From Monosporascus cannonballus (taxonomy: Eukaryota; Ascomycota; Sordariomycetes; Xylariales), in assembly GCA_004154925.1 (NCBI GenBank), contig QJNS01000053.1:62001-126000 (forward strand): a stretch of 64,000 nt of DNA. The letters are read 5' to 3'. Positions 13,020 through 25,479 of this stretch are shown piece by piece. How positions within the stretch are numbered: the stretch's first letter is position 1; the number at the start of each line of letters is the position of its first letter. The notes below the pieces were generated by a model that saw only the letters and a list, made by a program, of their open reading frames with translations, was not told the origin of the DNA and searched no databases. The position numbers were made by a program, and so were the translations under genes.

Positions 13020-13570
13020 CTTATTTATTTTTTAAAAATTTATAAATTTAACAATTTACCTCACGAATTTATAATGTTAACGTTACGTAAAAATTACGAA
13101 CTTAAAGCGCGTAATATTTTAGCTTTATTTATATTAAATTTTAACAAACTCGGAATTTTTTTAAATTACTTAAGTTCTAATTTTAAAAGTTTCGAAAACA
13201 TTAATAATATAATTATTAACGGTTATTAATTTAGCTGATAATATAAATTAATAAATGATGTAAGAAAAGGGCAGAAATAATATAAGAAAAAGTTATATAA
13301 TAAATTTATAATTATATATTTAATTTATTTTATTTTATATAAAACGCCAAAACTGGCAAGAACCGGTAATTTAATTTATTTATATATAACGTATAGGTTA
13401 ACAATTAAAACGGTATAATTATTTCGAAATAAATAATATACGAAAACTTAAAGCAGAAACGTAAAGCTTCGGCGTTTATTTTTTTCTAAATACGGATGGC
13501 CGTTTAACCAAGGTTAACGGCGAAAAAACAATATAAAAAATGCGCAAAAAATTAACTTGTTAGGGTTTTA
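13020..13570 (+). pseudogene. Unknown 3' ORF downstream of pol in family B (B-1 copy)
   Basis: After the chromodomain a long frame remains nearly open. About 70 codons near 13026-13230 include YFLKIYKFNNLPHEF and ALFILNFNKL, then further blocks, one reading ENLKQKRKASAF. B-2 has the same frame on its minus strand from 26775 with matching blocks (LKIYKFNDLPYEY, AVFILNSHKTEF, ENLKRKRKFSAL). Stops sit mainly at codons expected to be Gln or Trp. I do not recognise the family. Shared openness between RIP copies does not prove selection. From 13570 to the LTR I see no further structure. Confidence 0.5.
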
Positions 13571-14315
13571 GAAATCGTAATTAAAAATATTTTCGTAAAA
13601 CGTATAGATTATTTAAAGAAATTCAGAAATATTTGCAAATTATATAAGAGTTACGTTTAAGAAATATATTAATAAATATAAGAGAAATATGTATTTTATT
13701 ATTTTATGGTTATATTTAATATAGCCCTAAAAACGGATTACTTTTTTATTTATAATAATAAATATTTTAAAAATAACGAATAAATAACGTATAAAATAAT
13801 GATATATTTCGTAAATTTAAATAAAATACGTTTAGGCTTTCGGTAAAACAAATTATATAAATAAAATAAAGTATATTGCAGGTACGGGTAAAATATTGAT
13901 TTAAAACGCCGGAAATATATAACGTACGAAAGGTTTTAACGGATTTTAATTTATTAAAATAGTTCGAAAATAAAAAAACATTTTTTACGGGATATTTTTA
14001 TCGTATTATAATATATTAATTAATTTTTAAGCCGTTAGAGCATAACGTATAAAACCGTTATAATAAATATTAATACAAATCAATTTATTAAATTAAATAA
14101 TGATTATCGGGGAAAAAATTAAAATAAATAAGAAAATAAGCGTATTTTTAAATATAAACCTCTTTAATGCATAATTAATTTATAATTTGTTATATAAATT
14201 GAATTTAATTCGGAATTCGATAAATGTCCGAATTTCGGATTAATTAAAAATTAAAAATTAACGTAATTATTAATCCTGTAATAAATTATGCCTTTTCAAG
14301 AAAAGTAGGAGATAA

Positions 14316-14502
14316 AGTAATAGAGCTAAATAGAGCCCTATTATAGAGCACCGCATGAACGCCGGTCCTAAATAGCACTAGCGCAGCGCCTTATATGCGA
14401 ATATATACACTTTTATTTTTATCTTCCTTTTTTTTCTTATTAGCTAAAAAATAAACTCTCATTGGTAACTGATTGCAGACCGTTTAGGTAAAGTCTTTTA
14501 TA
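14316..14502 (+). repeat. 3' LTR of B-1
   Basis: 187 bp, the same length as the 5' LTR. The start is mutated (AGTAATAGAGC for TGTGATGGGGC) and it ends TTTTATA. It is preceded by a purine-rich stretch AAAAGTAGGAGATAA, a plausible polypurine tract. CATAA follows. Confidence 0.88.
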
Positions 14503-14709
14503 CATAAAAACCTTATATTTTACACTTTTGGTTTTATAACGGGAATTGAAAAGTATAAAAAACTTAAACGAATAATTCGTTTTAATAAAAAATTGTCATT
14601 TCGTTTACGCAAACGAATTTTTTAATACAACCAAAAATGATACTTTAAGAAAGAAAAGAATTTACAATTAAAGATTTTCAAAGTAACGATTTTAAAAATG
14701 AAAAAATCG

Positions 14710-15092
14710 TATTATAATCCAATAATTTTAATAGATTTAAAAAAGTCGGGTTAAACAGTTAAACCCGATATAAATATTAATTACGTAATGAGCTTAAAGC
14801 TTTAAAAACTTTTAGTATCTTAAGTCTTTTAAGCAATATAAAAAACATTAAAAAACTTAGAAAACTTAACGATTTAGGCCGTTTAAAGTTTTTAAGTTAT
14901 AGGTAAGATATATGCTTTCATTATTGAAATAATTTAAATAATTTAGTTTATGATAAACTTCGTTATGTAAGATATTCTTAAAACTACGACACGTAATTAA
15001 AATATTTTATTATTTAAATTTCTACAATATTTCTGCTAACATAAACTCGTAACACTTAGGTTTAATAATTAGTTAAACCCCAAGCTATTACA
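14710..15092 (+). repeat. 3' LTR of A-3 (subfamily v)
   Basis: 383 bp. It starts TATTATAATCCAA (RIP form of TGTTACGACCCAA) and ends AGCTATTACA. The core at 14785-14900 has AGCTTAAAGCTTT and CTTAAGTCTTTTAAG words, as in the A-2 LTR. Confidence 0.85.
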
Positions 15093-15289
15093 ATAAACTT
15101 ACTGTGTATTAAAAGTTGTCCACACTTTATTTTTCCACTAACACTTTCCCAAACTCACTATTTTTATTAATAGATAACTTTATTAAAACCGCTTTAACAA
15201 ATTAAATAAAAAATTGTTATTATTAGAATTTTAATTCGCATTTTATATTCATATAAAATACTTATAAGTTCGGGCCATATTTTTCATGC

Positions 15290-15457
15290 TCAGCTAAATA
15301 TGGAGAAAGGTTTTACACGATATAATATGCACAATAGATACTGTGCTTCATCTTTCCGAATACAATAACTGATCCATAGTTTTACGGTTAGGATAGATTG
15401 TACCTCAATTTTATAGAGCCTCACTTTAAAGCCAAGTAGTTGCTGACAAGCTTCAAC
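15290..15457 (-). pseudogene. Short open fragment in inter-element flank, unrecognised
   Basis: 55 open codons on the minus strand, ending at TGA 15292-15290. They contain VEACQQLLGF and the sequence LLCILYRVKPF. The stretch 15093-15523 lies between elements A-3 and A-4 and is less RIP-altered than its neighbours, keeping CA and TG dinucleotides. No start or family is recognised. It may be an exon fragment of a host gene or an older repeat. Nothing else is seen in 15093-15523. Confidence 0.3.
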
Positions 15458-15523
15458 AATATTAAATCTTGCATTTTATATTTATATTATTTTCCATTTT
15501 TAATATTAACAGTTGGCCAGTTA

Positions 15524-15900
15524 TATCACGGCTTGGTGTATAACCAACTATTAAATCTTCGTCGTACGGGTTTATGTTGGCAGGAGTACCGTATGAAATT
15601 GAACAATAAATACAGTAACCTATTACGTTATATAACACCAGAGGTGCCTTAGGTAACGAATTATTATTACAAACTGGTATTATTTAGATTATGGAAATAA
15701 TAAATATATTTATATTTCATTTTAATATTATTATTTATTTTTGCTTAATTATGCTTAATAAGGTTATGCTATATAATTACTTTATGCCGATTATTGGTAT
15801 TTAGTAGATTTTTGCTAAATACCTTTTACGTAACCTGGACGGTGGTCCGTATTATCCTCGTTAAATGTTCCCTAAGGCCGGAACCCGTTAAATCGTAATG
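15524..15900 (-). repeat. 3' LTR of A-4 (subfamily iv)
   Basis: About 377 bp. The plus-strand start is TATCACGGCT and the end is AATCGTAATG (ancestor GGTCGTAACA). CGATTTCC follows, the complement of the purine-rich tract that precedes family A 3' LTRs. The core has TTTAGTAGATTTTTGCTAAA-like palindromes. Confidence 0.85.
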
Positions 15901-15971
15901 CGATTTCCTTTTTCATTAAATTTGGCTTTTAAAATTTTATTTTTCTTGGTAAGTATTACTAGTTTTTTAAG

Positions 15972-16560
15972 ATATCGGGTTGTATTACTAAAAGTTGTTA
16001 TCAAATTTCATTTATTATTCGTCAGCAAAACCTGCGTTTTTTTTTTCGACGATTTTAATTTTAAAGTTATACCGTATTTTTATGTTTTTTTAGGGTTAAA
16101 AATTCGAAATAATAAAAAACGTTTCCAAATATAAATCTTACGTTAAACGTAAATATCCTTACAATAAGACCGGCGTTCTTTTTTTAGAAAATATTCGCGC
16201 CGAGAATTAATATTTAAAACGAAAAAAGTTTTTCGTAAAAAAACGTTTTTTGAATTACGAAAATGTTATTAGCAAAAAGAAATAAGGCTATTACGCGTTT
16301 GATTCATTCTCGGAAATAAAAGGTGTTTTTTCGCTTAAAAGGAATAAAAATAATATAACGGGAATTATATTTATTCGAAAAATTAAAAAAGTAAAAACGC
16401 CAAAAGCAGGCCATCGCTAAGGCTTTTATGACTGCATTAATTCCTCCCGCTGGTCCTGTAAATTGATTTAGTATCGGCAATACCGATTGGTCCGTTAAAA
16501 ATACCGGTTGGGATATAATTTTTTACGGTAGTTCTGTTATTGTTAGTAAAAGTTCTTTAA
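15972..16560 (+). pseudogene. Antisense ORF of A-4: zinc-cluster/coiled-coil protein relic
   Basis: Plus-strand coding relic, antisense to A-4 gag-pol, starting at an ATA where ATG is inferred. It shows FFDDFNFKVIPYF, then after an indel near 16120 the second half of the cluster with C-x2-C-x6-C spacing (all Cys now Tyr). A charged helix near 16265-16410 follows, including HSRK, KVFFRLKGIKII and KLKK. The neighbouring segment FMTALIPPAGPVN near 16425 is nearly uneroded. The frame is broken by stops and at least one indel. Confidence 0.6.
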
Positions 16561-16564
16561 TAAA

Positions 16565-19500
16565 CGTTAGGCGCTAATAAGATTTTTAGCAGGTTCCCAG
16601 CTGTTTTCGAAATCCGGATGCTTTTTTTTATTTGATCAGGTACTAGAAGAATCCGTTTTGTTTCCGTATATCGAAATTCTCTCCACCTCGTATACTTATT
16701 TATTTTTTATTTCCATATTATTTTGTACCATATATATTTTAATTATATCTCTTATTAATTCGAACAAAAAAACGTAAAAAGTTAGATAAAATTTAATTTT
16801 TAATAAACGTTTTAATTAATAATTATTTTCTGAAACTTTTTGGTAATTATATATAAACCGATATATTTGAAATCGAACCTTTTATTAGGTCGTGTTATTT
16901 AAATAGTTTTATAATGAAAGAAATTATTTTTCCTTTTTTGAAAGTTAATTTTTTTAGCTCTTTCTAGTTATAATACTTATTTATTTAATTTCGTACGAAT
17001 TTTAATTCTGGTTTTCTTTTTTAATATCATTATCGAAATTAATTTAACGTAAAAATCATTTTAATATTTATTAAGCCTTTATCGCATATATTTTTATAAA
17101 TTTCTGAAATAAAAATAAAATATACCTTCGTAAGTAACATTTTAATATTTTCGTAATAATTAATATTATAAGCTAATTATGCGAATAATAACTTTTTAAC
17201 TTGATTATTTTGTTCGCAATTAATATAATTTCGGTAATAGGTTTTTTAGGTTTTAATTTATTTGTTTTCTTTATTTATTTATTTATTGTTTAAAAACGTG
17301 AAATAATTTGTAGTTTAAGCCGATTTATATTATTAAGCCTTGGCAAAATTTATACGCAAATATTAATCCATTATTTAAGATACTTGTATTAGTAATCCGT
17401 ATATGCTAAAAATATATTTAAAAATATATATCAGTTATTCGGTATTTATATTTTTATAATATGGTAAAAAACGGAAAACCTTTATAAAACGATCCATAAT
17501 TACGAAACTACAAACATAATATATTTTTATAATTGCATATTTTTAATATAAGAACTTTAGTAACAAAATCGAATATAACTAAATACTATAGTCGTTTTGT
17601 AACTAGTAATGGCTGTAATTTTCTGTATAGCTTGTATTGTGGAACTTTTGATTTAGTGCAAATATTGTATTACTATATAATTTTCTGTACCGTTAATTTT
17701 ATTCTATAAAAGAAATATATGCGTTAAAGGTTTTTTAAGGTTTTATAAATCCTTGGATATTCGTATAATTAATTTTCGAATACATTTCGTACTAGAATTT
17801 TCTAGTATTTTTTTAGAATTTATATCTTATTTGTTCTTTGGTTGTTCGGAAGACCGTCGTTATATTACTGGATTTTGTGATGTATATCAAAAAGTACTGG
17901 CCGAACTATGGCAATTTGCCGAATGTGTAAATAATCTTTTATAAAATATCCAAATTTATATGGCTAACTTTAACTAATTTCTTTTCCAAATCTTGTTCCT
18001 TATTTAAGGTGCTTGCTTTGTTATTCTTTAAGCTTTTCCTATAAATAATAACGAAATCGAAGTTCGCAAATTTTTGTGCATAGCGACATTATCGTCCGGT
18101 AAATTTCTTAATCGTAATAAATCGGGTAACATTTAATAATTCGTATAAACCTTAACCTCGGACAAATTTTCTTTTAAAAAATACCTCACTTTTCGGAATA
18201 CCATAATAATAACTATAAAGTTTTTATCTGGAATGCCGTAATTAAATTCGATTCTTTTTAATTGATACGAAATGTATATAATAAGATGGAAATTTACCTT
18301 AATTTTTTTATTATCTAATTATTACGCTTAATGCGTAATCCGAAATATTAGTTTTTAGCTTAATAAAACCATGTAAATCGTATATAACTAATATTAGCTT
18401 ATTAGTAATTGCATTTTAATATCTCGAAACGCTTTTTCCGTTTTGAACGTTTATTTAAACCATTCTTTTCGTAAGGTTCATTAAAAGTATAATTATTTTG
18501 TTAAAGTTCCGAATAAACTTCCTGTAATAATTGGCAAATCCAAGGAATATTTGTATTTCCTTAACCGTAATTAGCGTTTGTTATATTGTAATTGCAGAAA
18601 TATCTTAGGGTTTATTCTGATATATTCTGGGGTAATATTATATTCTAGATACTGTACTTCCTATATATAGAATTTATTTTTTTTTTGCTTTTAATAACTA
18701 ACCTTAGGTTGTAAAATGTTTAAAAGATTTTATAAACGCATTTTAACTATGCTTTTTCGTTTTTAAAAAGATAAAAATGTCGTTAAAGTAATATGACGAA
18801 AATATCAAAATACTTTCGTACTATATAATTAATTCTTAGTTAAACAGTTATTAGTACGTTCATAAGTTCTACTAATATAACGAAATATTTAAATAATTTA
18901 TATTTCGTTTTAAAACCCGTTTTTTTATTTGTATTTGTTTAATCTCAGTAAAGTCATTTTTATTTTTAAGATTAAATGCTATAAATTATTCGGCTCCGTA
19001 AAAATCGATCTTTTATTTCTATAATCAAAGATAATGGTATTCGATCTTTAATACTGATATCCTTTAGTTGCCGATAATTAACCACAAATTGCAATTTTTC
19101 GTTTTTTGTAGTACGAAAAATATAAGGTATTCTGCTGGTAACTTTGAAGGTCGAATCCATTTTTTCTATAACCGATTTTCTAGGTATTCTTTAAAAGTAC
19201 GTAATTCGTTTCCGTTAAGGTTATAAATAAAGTGAACCTTCGGCGAAAATCCTTTTTTAAAGATTATTTTATAATCTTTTTCGTTATCTTTTAGTAATTT
19301 TGTATCAAATTTCCTTTAAAAGGCTACTCGTATTTATAATATTCTAATAATATATTAATTAGATTTTTGAACTTTTGGAGCTATTGTTTTAATTTGTTGT
19401 TTAGTTAATTTAGTCTTTTTTTAATAATAAAAATAAATCATATTTTTAATGCCTATTTTTTTCTCATATTTTATTCCTTTAGGTAATTAGGTTTTTATCG

Positions 19501-20500
19501 TATCCTTATGCTTATATTCGTCGCCATCTTCGATCGATTATTAAGATTTTAATTCTCTTTTTTTGTTCGTTAATAGGGTGTAAAATGAACCTTACCTGGC
19601 TAGTCTTTTTATTAATTACGATTCCGCATTGGCGTATCCATAATAATTTTAAAATAATGTTGTAATTCCTAAATAAAACGATATCGAAATTAATTATTTG
19701 GTGTCATTTTTGGATAGAAATTTCGAAATAATTAATATCGCGTATAATCTTCCCGTTATCGGAAGCGAATTGCTGACATTTGGCATTTGTTGTTATATAA
19801 GGTTTTAACTTATATCTTTATAACAATCTGAGCTTATTAACCACATCCGGTACAATGTAATTCCTGCCCAGAGCTCCGTAATTCACTATTACGACATATT
19901 AATGCGTTTTAATTTGTATATCCAAAATAATATGGTTATTTACAGCTTTTATTGTTACGTTTAAAGTCTTTTTTAGGAGTTCCCTTTAATTTCTCTGTGT
20001 TTCGTTATTTTGTGGCTTTTTTATAAGTAAAATATTTTTTAATTTCTTTTCAAATTTATCGAGCTTTATTTACGTTTCGGCATTTAACGTGTTAAGTTGT
20101 TATATTTGTCGTTATTGCCCGCATATTATTTCTTCGAATTATATTTTATTATATGTAAATCCTTTATAATTCTTTTCGTATTAAGTAAATACTTTTTTAT
20201 ATTTACGATTATATTATATTATACGTCATATTAACTCTCGGTTTAGAACTCTTTTATAAATTAAGGTATTTTTTGATAACTTTTTTTTGTAAGGGGTTAT
20301 AATAAATAATTTTTAAAAATGAAAATTTATAATAACTTTTTAGTAATATTTTCTATTATATATTAAATTAAGGTTTTATTTATTTGATAATTATATTATG
20401 AAACATAAAAAAAAGGCTTTCCTGCGGATATTAATTTTTCGGGTTAATATTTTATTTCGGCTAATTACTAAATATTTTTGGCCTTATAAATCGAAATTAT
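16565..20500 (-). pseudogene. pol relic of A-4: protease, RT, RNase H, integrase, chromodomain
   Basis: Reverse strand. The chromodomain lies at about 16690-16565 (EVERISIYGNKT-like start, GTRY and RF tail). Integrase covers about 18050-16900. The RT catalytic box reads YFND near 18785, so the first Asp of the pair is now Asn. RT conserved segments lie at 19280-18640, including KNEKLQFVVNYRQL on the minus strand near 19105. Protease lies upstream (about 19950-19500). It is heavily RIP-mutated. Confidence 0.75.
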
Positions 20501-21572
20501 GAATATTATGTACTTATCGTTTTTATTATTTCCGGTACGGTTTAGAAAATCGAATTCTGTATAATATATGTAAGTAATTCGTTCGTAAATATATTGTTTT
20601 TAATTTTGATAATCCGGATATTTTCGTCGTCGACAATATATGACATAAATATTCCGTATTAATTAAAGATTCTGCGACCGAGTTTTTCTTTTATTCCTAA
20701 TATTCGCGTAATTATTTTTGAAATATTTCTTATTATGTTCGCAGTTCTTATTAAATTAGTTTTTTGGTTTTTTGCATTTTTCGTCGAATTTCCTTTCGTA
20801 ATAGCCCTTATTAGATTTTTCGCTATGTAGGGCCCGGTATGTACTTAGGCTGAATTATATTGATTGATTTTGCTTTTATTCCTCTGATTTTCTTTCGATT
20901 ATCCCTTAGGTACTGGTTTCCAGTTATTTTGACGAGGTTTTTTAGATACCTTATACCATGCTGCCTTATGCCCTATCCTATTACAATTGAAATATTTGGT
21001 CTGGTTTTAGTATTTCCTATAAGTAGCTCACAGTTTTATGGGCCTTAGTTCCGTGCCCTAAGAAATGATATTACGTCGAAAAGCGCTGGTATTAGCCATA
21101 TATTAAGGTTTGCTATTATTTTTTCTTTTGGTGCCCTAATACGTCAAGCGTATTGTCGATCGTCGATCTTGATTATTATAACGATTTAATCCGACAGATA
21201 ATTAGGTCGGTTAAGTTTAAAGTTTTTTTTTTATATTTTTTAGGCCGTTAAAAAATTTAACCATTAATATTTTATGATCTTAATTTAATTTAAAAGACAA
21301 TTAAATAAACGTATTACCTTAATTCATTATAATGTTTTGGCCGTAATTATTAAATTTATATTTCGGTTTTTACTTTTTTCGTTTATTATTTCGAAAATGT
21401 TCGTTAATATTTATTTAAATTATTCGTAATTGTTATAAATTCGTATTATTTCTGGCTTTTGTTTTCTTAATAAGCAAAATAACATAGCTTTTTATAACGG
21501 ACTTAAATTAAATAGCCGTATTTCCGATAAATCGTCCGATTGCAAATTTGATTCGTATAACAGGTATAAATA
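20501..21572 (-). pseudogene. gag C-terminal part with zinc knuckle (A-4)
   Basis: The zinc knuckle is legible on the minus strand at about 20993-20951: YFNCNRIGHKAAWY, i.e. C-x2-C-x4-H-x4-C with first and last Cys replaced by Tyr. This is the nucleocapsid motif. The frame resumes from the gag N-terminal part at 35174 after removal of A-5. Confidence 0.7.
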
Positions 21573-21953
21573 TATTACGACCTAACGAGCTCTGGTCTCA
21601 GGAAACGGTTAACGAGGGTGATACGGACCACCTCCCAGGTTACGTAATAGATACTTCGCAATGATCTATGAAACACGACTAATTAATATTAAGTAATTAC
21701 TTAGCAAAAATTTGTTAAATATAATTAAGTAAAGGTAAATAATAATACCAAAAACTAATATATATATATGCTTATTATTTCCGTGATTTAAATAATTCTG
21801 GCTTATAATATAATATCGTTATTTAAAGTATTTTTAAAATTACGAAACGTAATACGTTATTATATTTATTACTTAATTTTTCACGGTGTTTCTATTAATA
21901 TAAATCCGTACAACTAATGTTTAATAATTAATTAAACATTTTGAATAATTATA
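21573..21953 (+). repeat. 5' LTR of A-5 (subfamily iv)
   Basis: 381 bp. It starts TATTACGACCTAACGAGC and ends GAATAATTATA, a RIP form of AGCCGTCACA. The core includes AGCAAAAATTTGTTAAAT palindromic words. The internal region begins CGTTATATGTTTTTATTTAA. Confidence 0.87.
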
Positions 21954-21989
21954 CGTTATATGTTTTTATTTAATAATATCGTTAAAATT

Positions 21990-23600
21990 TCAGTAATATC
22001 GCCGACATTATGTTTATTCATAAGCAGCCCAAATAACTCATTTACCAGGTTCTTATTTACCCGGATATTGGAATAGAATTCGAAAAGAAAAAGGAAAAGC
22101 TTTATTTTTTTCGCGAAAAGGTTTTTCGACGCCTGGATGCTATAAAAGAACGTATCCTTTAGCTTACAACAGATAATACTAATCTTATAACGTCTCTTTA
22201 AGCCGTTTATAAAAAACTTAAGGAAAAAAAGGTTTCCGAGATTAAAAAACCTCCCTAAGTAAGCTATGTTACTTAGCTGAATTTTACCAAAACATTAAAA
22301 AAGGTTTTTAAGGTTTTTAAGCCAGAACTTTTCAACAGAACTTTAACTAAATTATAATTGTTCTTAACTTAATGCCGAATATACTTTAGGTATTTTCTTA
22401 TCCGATTTATTACGCCCATTATATATATTAAGTTCGTAATTAAACGACTTACCGGTAATACAATTATTTGGTTTAAATCTGTTATAAAAATATACGTTAT
22501 CTTATTAATTCAAAAACGAAACATCAAGATAATACGAATTTATAGAAATTATAAATAATTCGTATAAGTATTAACGAAATTTTTCGAAATAATAAACGAA
22601 AAAACAAAAGCCGAAATACAGATTTGACAATTACCATAAAAAGGATTAATATCTAATTACGGCAGTACGTTAATTTAGTTAGTCGTTAAACTAAATTAAG
22701 GATAAAAAATATTAATAACTAAATTTTTTAATAGCTTTAAAAAAAGTACAAAAGAATTTTTTAACTTTGATCGGCTTAATTATTTATTACATAATATCGT
22801 TATAGTAATGAAGATTAACGATTAATAATACATATGGCGTATTAAAGGTATTAACGGAAAAAATAATAATAAACCTTAATATATAGTCAGTATTAGCATT
22901 TTCCGACCTAATAATATTTCTTACGGCTTAGAATTAGGATTTATAGAACTAAGATTTATTTAAAGGAAAGATTAAAACCAAATTAAATGTTATAATTGTA
23001 ATAAAATAAGATATAAGGTATTGTAATATAAAGCACCAAAGAAACCCCGTTAAGATAATTAAAAACCTATACTTAAAAGATAATCCAGAAAGAACCAAAA
23101 AGACGGAGATAAATCCATTAACATAATGTAACTTAAGTACATATTAGGTCCATTATGGCGAAAAGTCTAATAAAAAAATATAAAAAGCCAGAAAGTTAGC
23201 TAAATGGGTATTGTAAATATAACAAAAAGTATTATCAAGATGGTTACGCGAATATTAAAATTGAACAGAAAGAATTTATTCCGGAACCCCTGATTAATAC
23301 GGCAGAATGTATGTTATATATTATTAATAATCAGAATATCCCGATTACAAAAAAGAGAAATAATATATATACGAACGGATTACCTATATATATTACAAAG
23401 AGGTTGATCTTCCAAACCATACCGAAAATAACAAAAATAATTAATAATAATATGGATATTTTCCATCTATAACCCCAGAGAATATTTAACAACTGGTCGA
23501 AATAAAATAATTAACCCGAAAAAATAATAATATCCGTAGAAAAACATTTTTTTTTTATTTTTAATAATATAATTATTTAACGAAAAAGAAATTGATCTAG
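21990..23600 (+). pseudogene. gag relic of A-5 with zinc knuckle
   Basis: Colinear with gag of A-9 and A-4. The zinc knuckle at 22988-23029 reads CYNCNKIRYKVL*Y: the first two Cys are intact, and His and the last Cys have become Tyr. Upstream is the capsid-like Retrotrans_gag region. Downstream lies a linker with GLPIYITKRLIFQTIP near 23390. Stops are frequent. Confidence 0.7.
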
Positions 23601-23759
23601 TTTATAATATAAAAACATTATTAAAGAGTGATTACGGATCTTTATTTTTTATTAGTATTTATTATAAATCCTTACGAAACAAAGTTATTAAGAAAAGAAT
23701 ACGTTAATTTATAGAAGACTTTTGAAACGATAATTAAAACGACGTATAATTAGATATAA

Positions 23760-25291
23760 TTGCAAATATATAAAAGAGATTTATGCGATAAAAAAGGAAT
23801 TATAACAAAGTTAAGAGTAATTAATACGATTCGAAAAAATGTTATACTGGTAATAACGATAAATATAATAATTGAATGCGTTAAATGCAGAAAGATAATA
23901 AGGCTTGACAAATTCGAACAAAAATTAAAAGAAAAGAATTACTCCATAAAAAACCTTAAAATAACGAAATTTAAAAAAATTAACAGAAACTTTTACGAAA
24001 AGCTTTAAATATGACGATAAAAGCCGTTAATAATTTAATTATCCTGGATATACGAATTGGAATATACTGGTATATCGCAATAATAAATTGCGGAACTTTA
24101 AGTGGAAATTATATTGTACTAGATATAGTTAATAAGTTTATATTATTATGGAGATATAAGTTAAAACCTTATATCGTGATATATGCCGAAGATTAAGAAT
24201 TTGCTTCCGATAACGGAAAATTCATATGCGAAAATAATTATTTCGAGATATTTATTTAAAGATTAAACCAGAAAATTAATTTCCATATCGTTTTATTTAG
24301 GAATTATAATATAATCTTCGGATTATTATGGATACGTTATTAAGGAATTTTGATTAATAGAGGAATTGGCCAGGTAAAGTTCATTTTATTATTTATTAAT
24401 AAATAAAAAGAAGAAAATTAAGATCTTAATATTTGATCCATAATAACGTTAAATGTAGGCATAAAGATATGACAGAAACCTTATTACCCAAAAAGATAAT
24501 ATATAAGAAAAAGAACGGGTATTAATAAAGAATATAACGTATTATTATTATTACTAGAGCGAAATTAAAGTAACTAAATAACGATCTAGAATAATAATAG
24601 CTTAAAAGGTTAGAAAATCTGATTAATATGTTATTATAATATTACTGATATAAGTAACTTTTTAAAAAGGATTTTAATACGAAATTATTAGTAGAATACC
24701 TTATGTTTTTCGTACAAAAGAAAAAGGAAAAATTGCAACTTATAATTAATTATCGATAATTAAACGATATTATTATTAAAGATCGAATGTTATTATCTTT
24801 GATTGGGAAATAAAAAACCGATTTTACGGAGCTGAATAGTTTATAGTATTCGAATTTAAAAATAGATGTAACCTTATTAGGATTAAAAAAAGATACGAAT
24901 AAAAAATAACTTTTATAACGAAATACGGATGATTTAAATATTTGCTAATATTAATAAGATTTACGAACGTACCCGCAATTTAATAACAGATGGTGAATTA
25001 TATATTATAAAAATATACCGATATTTTCGTCGTTTGTTATTTCGACGATATTTTCATTTTTTTAGAAACGAAAATAGTATACCTAAAATACGTTTATAAA
25101 GTTTTTTAAGCTTCATAGGACGTATGGTTATTTGTTAACGCAAAAAAAGTTAATTCCATAAATAAGAAATGGAATATCTGCGATATATTATTACCTTACG
25201 ATATATTAGGATAAACTCTAAGAAAATCGTTGCAGTTATCGAATTGCAGACGTTAACGATAGTTTAGAAGGTATAAGTATTTCTTGGATTT
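23760..25291 (+). pseudogene. pol 5' part of A-5: protease and RT, cut by B-2
   Basis: The aspartic protease region covers about 24011-24370, with INCGTLSGNYI in the position of the family's active-site segment and IIFGLLWIRY as the later hydrophobic motif. RT runs from about 24640. The catalytic YFDD box is intact at 25038-25049, followed by IFIFLET. The frame ends in FLGF at 25281-25291, where B-2 begins. Joining 25291 to 32140 restores an uninterrupted FLGFAKYFRKFIRNFSKI. Confidence 0.8.
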
Positions 25292-25479
25292 TGTAAAATG
25301 CTTCACTTGAGCGGTCTGCAATCAGTCGCCAATGAGAGTATATTTTCTAGCTAAAGAAAAAAGAAAGAGAATATGAAAATACAGTTATATATGTTCGCAT
25401 ATAAGGCGTTGCGCTAATGCTGCTTAGTACCGGCGTTTATCCGGTGTTCTATAATAGGACTTTATATAGCCCTATTATA
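25292..25479 (-). repeat. 3' LTR of B-2
   Basis: 188 bp. Plus-strand start TGTAAAATGC, end CCCTATTATA (RIP form of CCCCATCACA). It shares GCGGTCTGCAATCAG and ATATAAGGCGTTGCGC with the other family B LTRs in complement. Confidence 0.88.

Larger units (their letters stand above)
7635..14502 (+). mobile_element. Complete family B chromovirus B-1
   Basis: A 6,868-bp element with two 187-bp LTRs, flanked by CATAA (7630-7634 and 14503-14507), the 5-bp duplication expected of Ty3/Gypsy. Order: LTR, gag, RT-RNase H, integrase, chromodomain, an extra 3' ORF of unknown function, purine-rich tract, LTR. It is RIP-eroded throughout. It is inserted in the 3' region of A-3. Confidence 0.92.
7270..14705 (-). 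pseudogene. Antisense ORF relic of A-3, split by B-1
   Basis: Minus-strand coding relic in two pieces, about 14705-14503 and 7634-7270, separated by B-1. The second piece retains about 50 nearly open codons rich in Lys/Glu/Ile, matching the coiled-coil half of the antisense ORF seen in A-4, A-5 and A-8. The zinc-cluster half is too damaged to call. Confidence 0.4.
6165..15092 (+). mobile_element. Chromovirus A-3, 3' part (family A), host of A-2 and B-1
   Basis: Forward family A element starting mid-integrase at 6165, because A-2 interrupts it. It runs through the chromodomain (about 7088-7240), then family B element B-1 (7635-14502, flanked by CATAA on both sides), and ends with its own 3' LTR at 14710-15092. 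Sequence flanking B-1 rejoins as the 3' region between chromodomain and LTR. Confidence 0.82.
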
